A stretch of DNA of 64,000 bases from Trochalopteron elliotii (Eukaryota; Chordata; Aves; Passeriformes; Leiothrichidae): contig JANPWX010000097.1 in the NCBI GenBank assembly GCA_024734555.1, positions 2,279,048-2,343,047 on the forward strand, read 5' to 3'. Below are positions 63,501 through 64,000 of this stretch, one piece after another (within the stretch, counting starts at the first letter, position 1; each line of letters begins with the position of its first letter). Below the pieces are notes generated by a model. The model saw only the letters and a program-made list of their open reading frames with translations, was not told the DNA's origin and searched no databases. The position numbers and the translations under genes were made by a program.

Positions 63501-64000
63501 TCACCACTGAGGACAGGAACTGTGACACTGAATATTACAGGTGGTGTCCATTAAGGGTGGGGGAGAGTCCCTGAAAACCCTTCCATTAGGAAGGGTTCAA
63601 GCCCTCCACCCAAGCTGGACAGGCATCATCACCAAGACAGAGCAGTTCCCTCAAGCTGAATAGGTGCTTGAGAACACAACAGATAAACATGCATATGACA
63701 AACAGCTAATCGTATAGACATGTATGAAATATATTGTTTTACATAAAATACAAACAAATACCAGAAACAAAAATCACAAAATACCTTGCCCATGTGTATG
63801 ATTCTCCCACGTGAGAATGTACAGAAAGACATTTAACAGGTCCGTGGTGTCAGGTTCTTTTGATGCTAGGTATCTTTTCATTCTGCTGTCCTTTGCATCA
63901 GTGACTCAATCATATATTCCTTAAGGACAGAAACTTCTATTGGTGGCAATGGGGAAAAGGCAGAGGCATTTATCACAAACTACAACAGAGCAATATTCTC
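60550..64000. other. Unique sequence with GC-richer patches, no gene recognised
   Basis: No gene or mobile element is recognised to the end of the window. GC-richer stretches at about 62,440-62,880 and 63,100-63,200 carry frames of 64-135 codons without known motifs, the longest on plus at 63,051-63,458. The segment 61,430-61,680 is AT-rich with several short self-complementary words, such as gtacatgaatgcattatac, and no repeat match. Confidence 0.5.

Noticed and set aside
1..64000. CRISPR arrays, operons or prokaryotic systems
   Set aside because: No regularly spaced repeats, no densely packed coding frames and no ribosome-binding-site pattern; the repeats present are vertebrate retroelements.

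Overview
The window reads as AT-rich, CpG-poor, non-coding DNA from a bird, most likely a passerine. The bird assignment rests on CR1 LINEs, including one with the avian-type 3' end near 12,640-12,671, and on two solo LTRs of the avian ERVL type. The passerine hint is a tRNA-Ile-headed, CR1-tailed SINE at about 42,988-43,127, which matches TguSINE1 as I know it from zebra finch. No open reading frame has a protein I can recognise as a host gene, and I see no rRNA, functional tRNA, CRISPR array or operon-like packing. The stretch could be a gene desert or part of a very large intron; the sequence alone does not decide this.

Layout. 1-11,320: unique sequence with two GC-richer patches (2,381-2,880 and 6,061-6,330) and one unusually long minus-strand reading frame (4,295-4,696). 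11,322-11,338: a 17-base A run touching the start of a 5'-truncated CR1 on the plus strand (11,339-12,671) that keeps a broken reverse-transcriptase domain. 15,510-16,420: a much older CR1/L3-like LINE fossil on the minus strand. 16,421-34,849: unique sequence. 34,850-35,237: a degraded LTR on the plus strand. 42,988-43,127: the SINE, minus strand. 43,713-43,735: a G-rich quadruplex candidate. 45,463-45,760: a second LTR, minus strand, with an internal deletion. 47,192-47,238: a pure run of 47 A. 50,461-50,728: the 3' end of another CR1, minus strand. 59,701-60,240: a GC-richer patch with several overlapping open frames, followed at 60,337-60,549 by a strongly strand-asymmetric T/G tract. The rest is unique sequence.

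The recognisable elements are independent insertions of different ages, all decayed and none able to move by itself. CR1-type LINEs are the probable source of the machinery that mobilised the SINE, because its tail is CR1-like. I found no credible new multi-gene system. The points most worth checking are the unexplained GC-rich block with its T/G tract near 60 kb, the 47-base A run, and the two minus-strand frames at 4.3-4.7 kb and 44.6-44.9 kb. All repeat calls were made by eye from remembered family features, so boundaries are approximate.
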